DNA of 64,000 nt, from NCBI RefSeq assembly GCF_026341775.1, contig NZ_JAPEOB010000002.1, positions 1,798,001 to 1,862,000 of the forward strand. The letters are read 5' to 3'. Each line of letters opens with the position of its first letter. The stretch's first letter is position 1. The translations under genes were made by a program, and so were the position numbers. The notes under the pieces were generated by a model, which saw nothing but the letters and a program-made list of their open reading frames with translations, had not been told where the DNA came from and ran no database searches. This document shows, piece after piece, positions 1-8,738 of the stretch. The DNA is from Streptomyces sp. NBC_00654 (lineage in GTDB: Bacteria > Actinomycetota > Actinomycetes > Streptomycetales > Streptomycetaceae).

Positions 1-198
1 GGGCGGGCGGGGCGTCTGCACCGCTCCGAGGGCACCGCGTCCGTCGTCGTGGACTGCGAGTCGGGGATCGTACGCCTCGGGCTCGCCGCACAACTCGCCC
101 GGGATCTGGGAGGTACCGCCGTCACGCTCGACGAGCTGCGGGCCGACTCGATCGCCGGGCTCGTCAAGGACGTCACCACAGCCGGGAGGGCCGCGTAA
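1..198 (+). CDS. Cobaltochelatase/Mg-chelatase-like subunit, C-terminal fragment
   Basis: The first 198 bases read open in frame 1 to a TAA whose last base is shared with the cobO start (TAATG). The 65 visible residues contain VVVDCESGIVRLGLA and LARDLGGTAVTLDELRADS. This matches the end of the von Willebrand A domain of ChlD/BchD-type magnesium or cobalt chelatase subunits, where a beta strand 'VDCE' precedes a helix and an 'EL' strand. Direct coupling to cobO and cobB supports a role in cobalt insertion during cobalamin synthesis. The N-terminal AAA+ part lies outside the window, so the family call rests on the C-terminus and the context. Confidence 0.7.
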   Translation, partial: GRAGRLHRSEGTASVVVDCESGIVRLGLAAQLARDLGGTAVTLDELRADSIAGLVKDVTTAGRAA

Positions 199-797
199 TG
201 CCACAGGGACAGCCGACATCGGTACCGGACGACGGGCTCACCACCCGTCAGCGGCGCAACCGCCCGCTTCTCTTCGTCCACACGGGCATCGGCAAGGGGA
301 AGTCGACGGCGGCGTTCGGTCTCGCGCTGCGGGCCTGGAACCAGGGCTGGCCGATCGGGGTGTTCCAGTTCGTGAAGTCGGCGAAGTGGAAGGTCGGCGA
401 GGAGAACGCGCTGAAGGTCCTGGGGGCCAGCGGCGAGGGCGGCACCGTGGCCTGGCACAAGATGGGCGAGGGCTGGTCGTGGGTGCAGCGCGACAACCAG
501 CTGGACAACGAGGAGAAGGCCCGTGAGGGCTGGGAGCAGGTCAAGCGCGACCTGGCGGCCGAGACGTACAAGCTGTATGTCCTGGACGAGTTCGCCTATC
601 CGATGCACTGGGGCTGGATCGACACCGACGAGGTCGTCGAGGTGATGCGGAACCGTCCCGGCACCCAGCATGTGGTGATCACCGGGCGCAACGCTCCGGA
701 CCAGCTGATCGAGGCCGCCGACCTGGTGACCGACATGTCGAAGGTCAAGCACCCGATGGACGCCGGGCAGAAGGGCCAGAGGGGCATCGAGTGGTGA
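198..797 (+). CDS. cobO: Cob(I)yrinic acid a,c-diamide adenosyltransferase (CobO)
   Basis: This 199-residue cytoplasmic enzyme attaches the 5'-deoxyadenosyl group of ATP to the cobalt of corrinoids (CobA/CobO/BtuR family). A short basic leader of about 22 residues precedes LLFVHTGIGKGKSTAAFG, whose P-loop GIGKGKST sits at about residues 30-37. Later family blocks include QFVKSAKWKVGEENAL, YVLDEFAYPMHWGWID (Walker-B-like) and HVVITGRNAPDQLIEAADLVTDM. The length is normal for the family. The ATG overlaps the upstream stop (TAATG) and the stop overlaps the cobB start, so the three genes are translationally coupled in one late-cobalamin operon. Confidence 0.95.
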   Translation: MPQGQPTSVPDDGLTTRQRRNRPLLFVHTGIGKGKSTAAFGLALRAWNQGWPIGVFQFVKSAKWKVGEENALKVLGASGEGGTVAWHKMGEGWSWVQRDNQLDNEEKAREGWEQVKRDLAAETYKLYVLDEFAYPMHWGWIDTDEVVEVMRNRPGTQHVVITGRNAPDQLIEAADLVTDMSKVKHPMDAGQKGQRGIEW

Positions 798-2149
798 GTG
801 TTCCCCGTCTGGTCATCGCCGCTCCGGCGTCCGGCAGCGGCAAGACCACGGTCGCCACGGGTCTGATGGCGGCGTTCGCCGCGCGCGGGCTCGCCGTGTC
901 CCCGCACAAGGTGGGCCCGGACTACATCGATCCGGGCTACCACGCGCTGGCGACGGGACGGCCCGGCCGCAATCTCGACGCGTACATGTGCGGGACGGAT
1001 CTGATCGCCCCGCTGTTCGCGCACGGGGCGGACGGCTGCGACCTCGCCGTCGTCGAGGGCGTCATGGGGCTGTACGACGGTGCCTCGGGGCAGGGGGAAC
1101 TGGCCTCCACGGCTCAGGTCGCCAAGCTGCTGCGGGCGCCCGTCGTGCTGGTCGTCGACGCCTCCTCGCAGTCCCGTTCCGTCGCGGCCCTGGTGCACGG
1201 GTTCGCGTCCTGGGACCCCCTGGTGCGGATAGGCGGCGTGATCCTGAACAAGGTGGCCTCCGACCGGCACGAGGCGCTGCTGCGCGACGCGCTGGACGAG
1301 TCGGGCCTGCCGGTGCTCGGGGTGCTGCGGCGGGCCTCGCGGCTCGCGACGCCCTCGCGCCATCTGGGCCTGGTGCCGGTGGCCGAGCGGCAGACCGATG
1401 CCGTCGAGGCCGTGGCGGCGATGGGCGACCGGGTGCGCGCGGGGTGCGATCTCGACGCGCTGATGGCGCTGGCCCGGACGGCTCCCCCGCTGCCGGACGA
1501 GGCGTGGGAGCCCGAGCGCCACCCGGCGCCCGGGACCCGGCCGGTGGTGGCCGTGGCGGGCGGGGCGGCGTTCACCTTCGCGTACGCGGAACACGCCGAG
1601 CTGCTGGCGGCTGCGGGCGCGGAGGTCGCGGTCTTCGACCCGCTGCGCGACGAGAAGCTCCCGGCGGGCACGGCGGGGCTCGTGATCGGCGGCGGGTTCC
1701 CGGAGATGTACGCCCCCGAGCTGTCGGCCAACGAGCCGCTGCGCGGGGCGGTGACCCGGCTGGCGCTGAGCGGTGCGCCGGTGGCCGCGGAGTGCGCGGG
1801 GCTGCTGTATCTGGCGCGCGAGCTGGACGGGCGCCCGATGTGCGGGGTGCTGGACGCCGAGGCCCGGATGTCGGAGCGGCTGACGCTGGGCTACCGGGAG
1901 GCGGTGGCGGTCTCCGACAGTTCGCTGGCGGTGGCGGGGACCCGGCTGCGCGGTCATGAGTTCCACCGGACCGTGCTGGAGCCGGGCGCCGGGCCGGTGC
2001 CCGCGTGGGGCATGCATCAGCCGGAGCGGCGGGTGGAGGGCTTCGTGCAGCGGGGCGTGCACGCGAGCTATCTGCACACGCACTGGGCGTCCTCGCCCGG
2101 GGTGGCACGGCGCTTCGTCGAGCGGTGCGCCGCGTCCTCCGGGGGATGA
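791..2149 (+). CDS. cobB: Hydrogenobyrinic/cobyrinic acid a,c-diamide synthase (CobB/CbiA)
   Basis: This 452-residue glutamine-dependent amidotransferase amidates the a and c side chains of (hydrogeno)byrinic acid using ATP. The N-terminal dethiobiotin-synthetase-like P-loop domain starts with VIAAPASGSGKTTVATGL (about residues 8-25), followed by SPHKVGPDYIDPGYH. The C-terminal class-I glutamine amidotransferase domain has the nucleophile motif AAECAGLLYL (Cys near residue 336) and a closing SYLHTHW histidine. The likely start is GTG at 791 (a second GTG is at 794), overlapping the end of cobO. It is the last gene of this forward cobalamin run before a convergent gene. Confidence 0.94.
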   Translation: MVSVPRLVIAAPASGSGKTTVATGLMAAFAARGLAVSPHKVGPDYIDPGYHALATGRPGRNLDAYMCGTDLIAPLFAHGADGCDLAVVEGVMGLYDGASGQGELASTAQVAKLLRAPVVLVVDASSQSRSVAALVHGFASWDPLVRIGGVILNKVASDRHEALLRDALDESGLPVLGVLRRASRLATPSRHLGLVPVAERQTDAVEAVAAMGDRVRAGCDLDALMALARTAPPLPDEAWEPERHPAPGTRPVVAVAGGAAFTFAYAEHAELLAAAGAEVAVFDPLRDEKLPAGTAGLVIGGGFPEMYAPELSANEPLRGAVTRLALSGAPVAAECAGLLYLARELDGRPMCGVLDAEARMSERLTLGYREAVAVSDSSLAVAGTRLRGHEFHRTVLEPGAGPVPAWGMHQPERRVEGFVQRGVHASYLHTHWASSPGVARRFVERCAASSGG

Positions 2150-2198
2150 GGAACCGGCCGGTGAGCCGCCGTCGGGTGGGAGGCCCGGCGGGTACGGC

Positions 2199-2921
2199 CT
2201 ACTCGGCGATGCCCACCACCAGCCAGATGAAGCCCACTCCCCCGACCGTGCAGAGCAATGTGGACCGGGCGGGATGGTCGTGGTGTGCCTCGGGCAGAAT
2301 CTCTGCGGCGGCCAGGTAGAGCAGTACGCCGCCGAAGAAGCCGAGATAACAGCCGAGCAGTTCCTCCGGAAGGGTGAACAGGAGTGTCGTCGCGGCGCCC
2401 ACGATCGGAGCCACGGCGTCCGCGAACAGCATGAGGAGCGCCTTGCGGCGGGCGTTCCCGTAGAGACTGGTGATGGTGTACGTGTTGAATCCGTCGGCGA
2501 AGTCATGACTGATCACGGCCAGCGCGACCGCCGCGCCCATGCCCCCGCCGATCTGGAACGCGGCGCCGAGCGCGACTCCGTCCATCAGGCTGTGGCCGAC
2601 CATCGCGGCCGCCGCCGTCAGCCCCACCTGCGGCACCCGTTCCTCGCCCGCCCCGTGTGCCGCCTGGCGTACGGCGAGCAGCCGCTCCACCAGATGGGCC
2701 ACCAGGAACCCGCCCACGAACAGCAGCAGGGCGGCGGGGACGCCGAAGACCGGCCCGCCCGCCGCCTCGACCGCCTCCGGCAGGAGGTCGAGGCCGACCA
2801 CACCGAGCATCAGCCCGCCCGCGAAGCCGAGCACCAGGTGACGGCGGTCGGTCACCCGTTGAGCGACCCAGCCGCCGGCCAGAGTCATCAGGAACGCGCC
2901 GAGCGCGACGAACACCGCCAT
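2199..2921 (-). CDS. ZIP-family divalent metal transporter
   Basis: This 240-residue integral membrane protein has about eight hydrophobic segments. The ZIP signature is visible in transmembrane helices 4-5: VGHSLMDGVALGAAFQIGG (about residues 108-126) and ISHDFADGFNTYTITSLYG, each with the His/Asp/Gly metal-path residues of the ZupT/GufA branch. It most likely imports zinc or another divalent metal across the cytoplasmic membrane. It lies convergent to cobB and separates it from the next cobalamin gene. Cobalt could be a substrate given the neighbourhood, but nothing in the sequence decides this. Confidence 0.85.
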   Translation of the reverse strand: MAVFVALGAFLMTLAGGWVAQRVTDRRHLVLGFAGGLMLGVVGLDLLPEAVEAAGGPVFGVPAALLLFVGGFLVAHLVERLLAVRQAAHGAGEERVPQVGLTAAAAMVGHSLMDGVALGAAFQIGGGMGAAVALAVISHDFADGFNTYTITSLYGNARRKALLMLFADAVAPIVGAATTLLFTLPEELLGCYLGFFGGVLLYLAAAEILPEAHHDHPARSTLLCTVGGVGFIWLVVGIAE

Positions 2922-3069
2922 GGGCCCTTGCTAGCCGATTGACCCCCGTTCCCGCATCTCAGGCCGCCCTTACCGGCTCCGGCCCATCACCCCTCGCCGG
3001 CCGCCCACCCGTCCCGCCTTCCCCCCGCAACACCCGGCCCCCGGGCCGGCGTACGAAAGGACTCCGCCC

Positions 3070-4659
3070 ATGCACGGAGCAGCCGCCGGCCCCTGCCCGG
3101 TCCCCCTCACCGGAACGCTCGTCGTCGGGGTCGGCGCCCGTCGTGGCGCACCGCTCGACGAGGTGCTGGGCCTGATCGAGAAAACGCTGCTGGCGGCGGG
3201 GCTGCGGGCGGCCGACGTCGTGGAACTGGCCACCGTCGAGGCCAAGGCCGCCGAACCCGGGATCGTGGGGGCCGCGGCGCGGCTGGGAGTACCGGTGCGG
3301 ACGCATACGGCCGAGGCGCTGGCCGGGGTCCTCGTTCCGAACCCCTCGGGCGCGCCGGGGGCGGCCGTGGGGACTCCCTCGGTCGCGGAGGCCGCCGCGC
3401 TGATCGACGCGGACGAACTGCTGGTCGCCAAGACCCGGTCGGCGCGCGGGACGGCTCCGAAGGGGGCCGTGACCTGTGCGGTGGCCCGTCGGATTCCGGC
3501 CACCCTTGCGACCCCTGACCGGAAAAGTTCCACCCCGCCGGTGACGGACGGGACGGGCGCCTTCACCATGGCAGCCATGAATCCCCCCACGAAGTCAGTC
3601 CCGAGCACCGAGCCGGATCTCCGGCACCACGGTGACGCGGAGGTGCGCGACCGGAATCTGACCGATCTCGCCGTCAACGTACGTACCCATACGCCGCCGG
3701 ACTGGCTGCGGCAGCGGATAGCGGCCTCGCTCGTGTCGCTGGCGTCTTATCCGGACGGGGCCGCGGCGCGGGCCGCGGTGGCCGGACGGCACGGGCTCCC
3801 GGTGGAACGGGTGCTCCTGACGGCGGGCGCGGCGGAGGCGTTCGTGCTGATCGCCCGCGCGCTGCCGGCGGCGTGTCCGGTCGTCGTGCATCCGCAGTTC
3901 ACCGAACCGGAGGCGGCGCTGCGGGCGGCCGGTCATGAGGTGGGGCGGGTGCTGCTGCGCGCCGAGGACGGCTTCCGGCTGGATCCGGCGGCGGTGCCCG
4001 AGGAGGCGGATCTGGTGGTGGTCGGCAATCCGACCAACCCGACGTCCGTGCTCCACCCGGCGGCCGTCCTGGAGCGTCTGGCGCGCCCCGGGCGGACGCT
4101 GGTGGTCGACGAGGCGTTCATGGACGCGGTCCCCGGCGAGCGGGAGGCGCTGTGCGGGCGTACGGACATCCCCGGGCTCGTCGTCCTGCGCAGCCTCACC
4201 AAGACCTGGGGGCTGGCGGGGCTGCGGATCGGCTATGTGCTGGCCGACCCGGCCACCATCGCGCTGCTGGCCGACGCACAGCCCCTGTGGCCGGTGTCGT
4301 CCCCGGCGCTGGCGGCGGCCGAGGCCTGCATGGAGCCGCGGGCGCTGGTGGAGGCGGCCGGGGCGGCGGACCGGATCGCGGTGGACCGGGCCCATCTGCT
4401 GGCCGGGCTGGCGGAGTTCGGCGAGGTACGGGCGGTCGAGCCCGCCGAGGGGTCGTTCGTCCTGCTGCGACTGGAGCGGGCGGCCGAGGTACGGGAGCGG
4501 CTGAGGCTGCTGGGCTTCGCGGCACGGCGCGGGGACACGTTCCCCGGCCTCGGGCCGGAGTGGCTGCGGCTGGCCGTACGCGACCGGGTGACGACCAACC
4601 GCTTCCTCCAGGCCTTCGATCAGGCGCTTCAGGCCCTGCCCGCGAGACCTCTGTCCTGA
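3070..4659 (+). CDS. cobC: CobE/CbiG-C-like domain fused to CobC-type PLP aminotransferase
   Basis: This 529-residue two-domain protein starts at ATG 3070 behind GAAAGGA. Residues about 14-140 (GTLVVGVGARRGAPLDEVLGL ... ELATVEAKAAEPGI ... LVAKTRSARGT) match the C-terminal CbiG/CobE domain. After a linker with an internal Met (about position 3589), residues 180-525 form a fold-type-I PLP enzyme like Rv2231c/CobC: VVVGNPTNPTSVL, VVDEAFMDAVPGE, and SLTKTWGLAGLRIGY with the Schiff-base lysine in SLTKTWG. CobC/CobD enzymes make the aminopropanol arm of cobalamin from threonine phosphate. The internal Met would allow a separate aminotransferase product. A hairpin terminator follows. Confidence 0.85.
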   Translation: MHGAAAGPCPVPLTGTLVVGVGARRGAPLDEVLGLIEKTLLAAGLRAADVVELATVEAKAAEPGIVGAAARLGVPVRTHTAEALAGVLVPNPSGAPGAAVGTPSVAEAAALIDADELLVAKTRSARGTAPKGAVTCAVARRIPATLATPDRKSSTPPVTDGTGAFTMAAMNPPTKSVPSTEPDLRHHGDAEVRDRNLTDLAVNVRTHTPPDWLRQRIAASLVSLASYPDGAAARAAVAGRHGLPVERVLLTAGAAEAFVLIARALPAACPVVVHPQFTEPEAALRAAGHEVGRVLLRAEDGFRLDPAAVPEEADLVVVGNPTNPTSVLHPAAVLERLARPGRTLVVDEAFMDAVPGEREALCGRTDIPGLVVLRSLTKTWGLAGLRIGYVLADPATIALLADAQPLWPVSSPALAAAEACMEPRALVEAAGAADRIAVDRAHLLAGLAEFGEVRAVEPAEGSFVLLRLERAAEVRERLRLLGFAARRGDTFPGLGPEWLRLAVRDRVTTNRFLQAFDQALQALPARPLS

Positions 4660-4694
4660 GGGCTCCCAGGGCCGGGCCGTAGGTCCGCCCCGAA

Positions 4695-4725
4695 GGGCGG
4701 CGTCCCTCCCCAGGAAACGCCGCCC
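4695..4725 (+). terminator. Hairpin terminator after the cobC fusion gene
   Basis: GGGCGGCGT (4695-4703) pairs perfectly with ACGCCGCCC (4717-4725) across a 13-nt loop. It lies 36 bases after the cobC-type stop and before the convergent LAETG gene. There is no clear U-tract, as is common for Streptomyces intrinsic terminators. Downstream, 4787-4825 holds three degenerate copies of CTTCGGGTCGGATGC. Confidence 0.6.
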
Positions 4726-4828
4726 TCAAGCCCCCCGTCCCTCAGGCCCCCGTCCTCTCAGGCCCCGGCCCCTCGGACCCCGCCCCCTTCGGGTCGGATG
4801 CCTTCGGGTCGGACGCCCTGCGGTCGGG

Positions 4829-5857
4829 TCAGCTCTGGGCGCGCCTGCGGGCCATCACCGTCGCTCCCGCGCCGACCGCCAGCAGCAGTGCCGCGCCGCC
4901 CGCGATGTACGGGGTGGCGGAGCTGCCTCCGGTCTCGGCGAGGTTCTCCGTCGCCGGGGCCTTCCCCGAGCCCGTCTGGGTCTTCACGTCCGGGCCGCCG
5001 TCCCCCTTGCCGCCCGTCGAACCGCCGTCCGTCGAGCCACCGCTGCCGGACGCGCCACCGTCGCTCGAACCACCGTCGCTCGAACCGCCGCTGCTGGAGC
5101 CGCCGCTGCCGCTGGAGCCGCCGTCGGTGCCTCCCGGGTCGGTCGCCTTCGGTGTCTCGCAGGTCGCTTCGGCCAGCGTGACATCTCCCTGCACATCGGC
5201 GACGTTGAGCTTGAGCGGATTCACGGACACCCTGAGCTGCAGCGCAGCCGCGGCCGCGGTCCGCGAGGTGGTGCTGGTCTTCGACAGGTCCAGGGTCACC
5301 TCACCGACGCCCGGCACCTCCACCCGGGTCGTCCCGCCCGCGGTGAGCGTGACCTTCGTACCCAGGACCGACACATGGCCCAGCACGTTCGACTCCGCGA
5401 CCGGCTTCCTGCCCACCTCGCAGACCGCCTTGGAGGTGACCTTCTCGACCTCGATGAGCGGGAGCAGCGGCAGTCCGGGCAGATGGACGGCGGCCTTCGC
5501 CAGATTGGTGTATCCCTGCGCCTTGTGCTTGCCCACGGTGGCCTCGGCCGTGGCCACATCGGCGCGCAGCACGCTGAACGGCTGTCCGTGGTCCACGCCG
5601 TCGAGCCGCACACTGAGGGCGGTCTTCTTCGCGCTGGCGGGCGCCTGTACCTCGTTGAGCGTGGCCTTGAGCGGAACCTCGATCGTCTTGTTCAGGAGTG
5701 AGACGTTCAGTGCGGTACGGAGCACGACCGCGCTCGCCCTGCCCTCGCCGGTGGCCGTGGCCGTCGCGGTGGCTGCCTGCGCGGGGACGGCGGCGAGCAG
5801 GGCGACGGGAGCCGCGGCGACCGCCAGGGCGGCGAGACGGAAGGTGTTGCTGTTCAA
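4829..5857 (-). CDS. SCO1860-family LAETG-anchored cell-surface protein
   Basis: This is a secreted, sortase-anchored protein of about 342 residues. The chosen start is TTG at 5857, giving LNSNTFRLAALAVAAAPVAL as a clean signal peptide ending AVPAQA-A; an upstream in-frame ATG at 5914 would put about 19 unlikely residues in front. A purine-rich GGGGG lies just upstream of the TTG. Residues 30-240 form the mature domain, followed by a long Gly/Ser/Asp-rich wall-spanning segment and the sorting signal LAETG, a hydrophobic helix and MARRRAQS. LAETG is the motif used by class-E sortases in Streptomyces. The function of the exposed domain is unknown. Confidence 0.85.
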   Translation of the reverse strand: MNSNTFRLAALAVAAAPVALLAAVPAQAATATATATGEGRASAVVLRTALNVSLLNKTIEVPLKATLNEVQAPASAKKTALSVRLDGVDHGQPFSVLRADVATAEATVGKHKAQGYTNLAKAAVHLPGLPLLPLIEVEKVTSKAVCEVGRKPVAESNVLGHVSVLGTKVTLTAGGTTRVEVPGVGEVTLDLSKTSTTSRTAAAAALQLRVSVNPLKLNVADVQGDVTLAEATCETPKATDPGGTDGGSSGSGGSSSGGSSDGGSSDGGASGSGGSTDGGSTGGKGDGGPDVKTQTGSGKAPATENLAETGGSSATPYIAGGAALLLAVGAGATVMARRRAQS

Positions 5858-5886
5858 GATGGTGGAACCCCCACAAGAGACATGGA

Positions 5887-6007
5887 GCCACCGGCGCCGT
5901 CCAATGGGGGACATCGCGGGCGCCGGTGGCCTCGACTCCGTGAATCTTTACGCACGGAGGGTGAACTCGCGGATACCTGCGGTGAGTTCACCCCAAAGAG
6001 GGGTTTT
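5887..6007 (-). promoter_or_regulatory. Structured 5' leader of the LAETG gene (three or four hairpins)
   Basis: Upstream of the TTG start lie three perfect inverted repeats: GCCACCGGCGCC at 5887-5898 with 5919-5930; CTCCGTG at 5936-5942 with CACGGAG 5953-5959; and GGGTGAACTC at 5959-5968 with GAGTTCACCC 5984-5993. A fourth small hairpin, CCCC-AAAGA-GGGG then TTTT (5991-6007), reads as a terminator on the plus strand. The rest of 6008-6213 is non-coding sequence in which I recognise no gene. The leader could be a cis-regulatory RNA, but I could not match it to a known riboswitch. Confidence 0.45.
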
Positions 6008-6213
6008 AGCGTGCGTATTCGAATCTTTCGGCACGTGCGTTCCTTCACGTCACCCGTTTCACCGCGTGCGAGCGGCACGGGTGTTGACCGTTCCGGGGTG
6101 CGCGCAGAAGTGCGTAAACGAGCCAAGCACCCCTGCGGTCACTGCCTGTCAACGCGACGCCCGCACACCAGGGCGCCCGCACCCCCGTGTGCCGGCACCC
6201 CGCCCCCGGACGG

Positions 6214-7311
6214 TCAGCCGATCACGCGCCCGTTCAGCACGACGTGACGCGGCGCCGCCAGTACCCGTACGTCCGCGCGCGGATCCTCGTCGTAGACGAC
6301 CAGATCCGCCGGGGCGCCCGCTTCGAGGACCGGCCGCCCCAGCCAGCGCCGGGCGCCCCAGGCCGTCGCGGCGAGGGCCTCCCGGGGCGGGATGCCCGCC
6401 TTCACCAGCTCGGCGACCTCGGCCGCCACCAGACCGTGGGCCAGCGAGCCGCCCGCGTCGGTGCCGACGTAGACCGGGATCCCGGCGTCGTACGCGGCGC
6501 GGACGGTGTCGTAGCGGCGCTCGTACAGCTGCCGCATATGCGCCGACCAGCGCGGGAACTTGGCCTCGCCGCCCGCCGCGAGATCGGGGAACGTGGCGAT
6601 GTTGACCAGCGTCGGGACGATCGCGACACCGCGCTCGGCGAACAGTGGAATGGTGTCCTCGGTCAGGCCGGTCGCATGCTCGATACAGTCGATACCGGCC
6701 TCCACGAGATCGCGCAGCGCCTCCTCGGCGAAGCAGTGCGCGGTGACGCGGGCGCCCAGCCGGTGCGCCTCGGCGATCGCCGCCTCGACCTCGCCGCGCG
6801 GCCAGCAGGCGGTCAGATCACCGGCGTCCCGGTCGATCCAGTCGCCGACCAGCTTCACCCAGCCGTCCCCGCGCCGGGCCTCCCGCGCCACGTACGCGAC
6901 CAGGTCGCCGGGCTCGATCTCATGGGCGTAGTTGCGGATGTACCTGCGGGTCCTGGCGATGTGCCGGCCCGCCCTGATGATCTTCGGCAGGTCCTCGCGG
7001 TCGTCGATCCACCGGGTGTCGGAGGGCGACCCGGCGTCCCGGATCAGCAGCGTGCCCGCCTCCCGGTCGGTGAGGGCCTGCTTCTCACTGGTCGCGGAGT
7101 CGACCGGACCGTGCCGGTCGAGGCCCACATGGCAGTGCGCGTCGACCAGCCCGGGCAGCGCCCACCCGGTGACCGTCACCGCCCCGTCCGCACCCGGCGG
7201 CCGCTCGTACGTGATCCGTCCGTCCACGGCCCACAGCTCGTCCCGGATCTCGTCCGGACCGACGAGCACCCGCCCCTTCACCCGCAGCACCCGCTGCTCC
7301 TGATCACTCAT
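6214..7311 (-). CDS. Amidohydrolase family protein (imidazolonepropionase-like)
   Basis: This 365-residue metal-dependent hydrolase starts at ATG 7311 (MSDQEQRVLRVKGRVLVGPD). The N-terminal beta-sandwich is followed by the TIM-barrel metal motif LVDAHCHVGLDRHG (about residues 56-69). Further metal-site blocks are GARVTAHCFAEEALRD, GIDCIEHATGL and the Asp motif VYVGTDAGGS. The end, ADLVVYDEDPRADVRVL, is the usual closing strand of cyclic amidohydrolases. The substrate cannot be read from sequence; prolidase-like and imidazolonepropionase-like members both look like this. It is divergent from the next aminotransferase gene, with under 100 bp between the starts. Confidence 0.85.
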   Translation of the reverse strand: MSDQEQRVLRVKGRVLVGPDEIRDELWAVDGRITYERPPGADGAVTVTGWALPGLVDAHCHVGLDRHGPVDSATSEKQALTDREAGTLLIRDAGSPSDTRWIDDREDLPKIIRAGRHIARTRRYIRNYAHEIEPGDLVAYVAREARRGDGWVKLVGDWIDRDAGDLTACWPRGEVEAAIAEAHRLGARVTAHCFAEEALRDLVEAGIDCIEHATGLTEDTIPLFAERGVAIVPTLVNIATFPDLAAGGEAKFPRWSAHMRQLYERRYDTVRAAYDAGIPVYVGTDAGGSLAHGLVAAEVAELVKAGIPPREALAATAWGARRWLGRPVLEAGAPADLVVYDEDPRADVRVLAAPRHVVLNGRVIG

Positions 7312-7409
7312 ATGCCGCACTGTACGAGGCCCTCGGTACCCTCGACGGAGCACCGTTCGTGAGCAGAACAGCCGACCGAACCGCCGACCGAACCGAAGAG
7401 AGCACCACC

Positions 7410-8516
7410 GTGACGCACCCCTTCCTCGACCTCGCCCCGCTCACCGCCGCGCGTTTCGCGGCCATCGAGCGGCGGGTGGCCGGTCTTCTCGCCACGCAGC
7501 AGGACGTCGTCATCATGCAGGGCGAGGCGCTGCTGCCCCTGGAGGGCTGCATCCGGGGCGGTGCCCGGCCCGGTTCGGCCGCGCTGAACATCGTCACGGG
7601 CCCGTACGGACAGACCTTCGGAAACTGGCTGCGGGACTGCGGCGCCGAGGTCGTCGACCTCGCGGTGCCGTTCCACACCGCGGTGACCGCCGAGCAGGTC
7701 GCACGGGCACTGGCCGCGCACCCGGAGATCGACTTCGTGTCGCTGGTGCACGCCGAGGCGGCGACCGGCAACACCAACCCCGTCGCGGAGATCGGCGAGG
7801 TGGTCCGGGAGCACGGCGCGCTCTTCATGCTGGACGCCGTCGCCTCGGTGGGCGCCGAACCGCTGCTGCCGGACGCCTGGGGTGTCGACCTGTGCGTGAT
7901 CGGCGCGCAGAAGGCGATGGGCGGGCCGGCCGGGGTGTCGGCGGTGTCGGTGAGCGAGCGGGCCTGGGAGCGGATCTCCGCCAATCCCCGGGCCCCGCGC
8001 CGCTCCTACCTGTCCCTCCTGGACTGGAAGGAGCGCTGGATCGACGGTGGCCGCAAGGCGCTGCTGCACGCCCCGGCGCAGTTGGAGATGCTGGCGCTGG
8101 AGGCGTGCGTGGAGCGGATCGAGGCCGAGGGGCTCGATGCGCTGATGGCCCGCCACGCGGCGGCGGCGGCCGCGACCCGGGCCGGCGCGCAGGCGCTCGG
8201 CGGCGGCCTGGAGCCGTACGTCCACGACGCGCGGGACGCGGCTCCGGTGGCCACGACGCTGCGCGCCCCGGCGGGAGTCGACGCCGCCGAACTGGTCGCG
8301 CAGGCGCTCGCGGCGGACCCCTCGCTGCCGCTCATCGCGGGCGGCGGGGCGCTGTCCAAGGAGATGATCCGGGTCAATCACTACGGGGTGGATGCGACGC
8401 GGGGCGCGGTGCTCTCCTCGCTCGCGGCTCTGGGGGCGGCGCTGGCCGATACGGGCCGGCAGGTCGACTTCGAAGCTGCCCGCAAGGCCGTTTCGGAAAC
8501 CTGGCCGAGCGAATAG
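7410..8516 (+). CDS. PLP-dependent class-V aminotransferase (alanine-glyoxylate type)
   Basis: This 368-residue fold-type-I aminotransferase uses GTG 7410 (MTHPFLDLAPLTAARF) behind GAAGAGAG; a farther GTG at 7359 would add a repetitive RTADRTADRT extension. Conserved parts are the early MQGEALLPLEG, VSLVHAEAATGNTNPV, FMLDAVASVGAEPL (the PLP-binding Asp) and CVIGAQKAMGGPAG with the Schiff-base lysine near residue 187. It resembles alanine-glyoxylate or pyridoxamine-pyruvate aminotransferases; the substrate is unknown. It is divergent from the amidohydrolase and ends before a hairpin, so it is not part of the ectoine operon downstream. Confidence 0.85.
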   Translation: MTHPFLDLAPLTAARFAAIERRVAGLLATQQDVVIMQGEALLPLEGCIRGGARPGSAALNIVTGPYGQTFGNWLRDCGAEVVDLAVPFHTAVTAEQVARALAAHPEIDFVSLVHAEAATGNTNPVAEIGEVVREHGALFMLDAVASVGAEPLLPDAWGVDLCVIGAQKAMGGPAGVSAVSVSERAWERISANPRAPRRSYLSLLDWKERWIDGGRKALLHAPAQLEMLALEACVERIEAEGLDALMARHAAAAAATRAGAQALGGGLEPYVHDARDAAPVATTLRAPAGVDAAELVAQALAADPSLPLIAGGGALSKEMIRVNHYGVDATRGAVLSSLAALGAALADTGRQVDFEAARKAVSETWPSE

Positions 8517-8590
8517 ATTCCGCAGCGCCGCCTTTCCGCTGCGCCGCCTGTCCACAGCGGCACCCACCGCCGTGCGGACCAGAATTATTA

Positions 8591-8630
8591 AATGCGGGGA
8601 GCCGCTTTACCGGAAGCAGCTTCCCGCATT
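8591..8630 (+). terminator. Hairpin terminator after the aminotransferase
   Basis: AATGCGGGGAGC (8591-8602) pairs with GCTTCCCGCATT (8619-8630) over 12 bp with one G-U pair and is followed by a pyrimidine-rich tract. It lies 75 bases after the stop at 8516 and would insulate ectA from read-through. Confidence 0.6.
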
Positions 8631-8738
8631 CTTCTGCCCGCTTTCCCGGACCCTAAACGCTAGAGTTTCGTGAACACCGATCCACACGATTCGGGCACGT
8701 CTCCCGAGAGTTACAACCCTGTGACCGACTCCACACGG

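Noticed and set aside
596..797. Adenosylcobalamin riboswitch for the cob genes
   Set aside because: The genes overlap each other, and the visible start of the operon is outside the window; no B12-box-like sequence was seen in the small gaps.
596..2506. 636-codon minus-strand ORF across cobO-cobB
   Set aside because: It is Arg/Pro/Ser-rich with no family similarity and lies antisense to two clearly conserved genes; long antisense frames are normal at 72% GC.
5887..6007. c-di-AMP (ydaO) riboswitch
   Set aside because: The wall-protein context suggested it, but the conserved core segments of that riboswitch were not visible.
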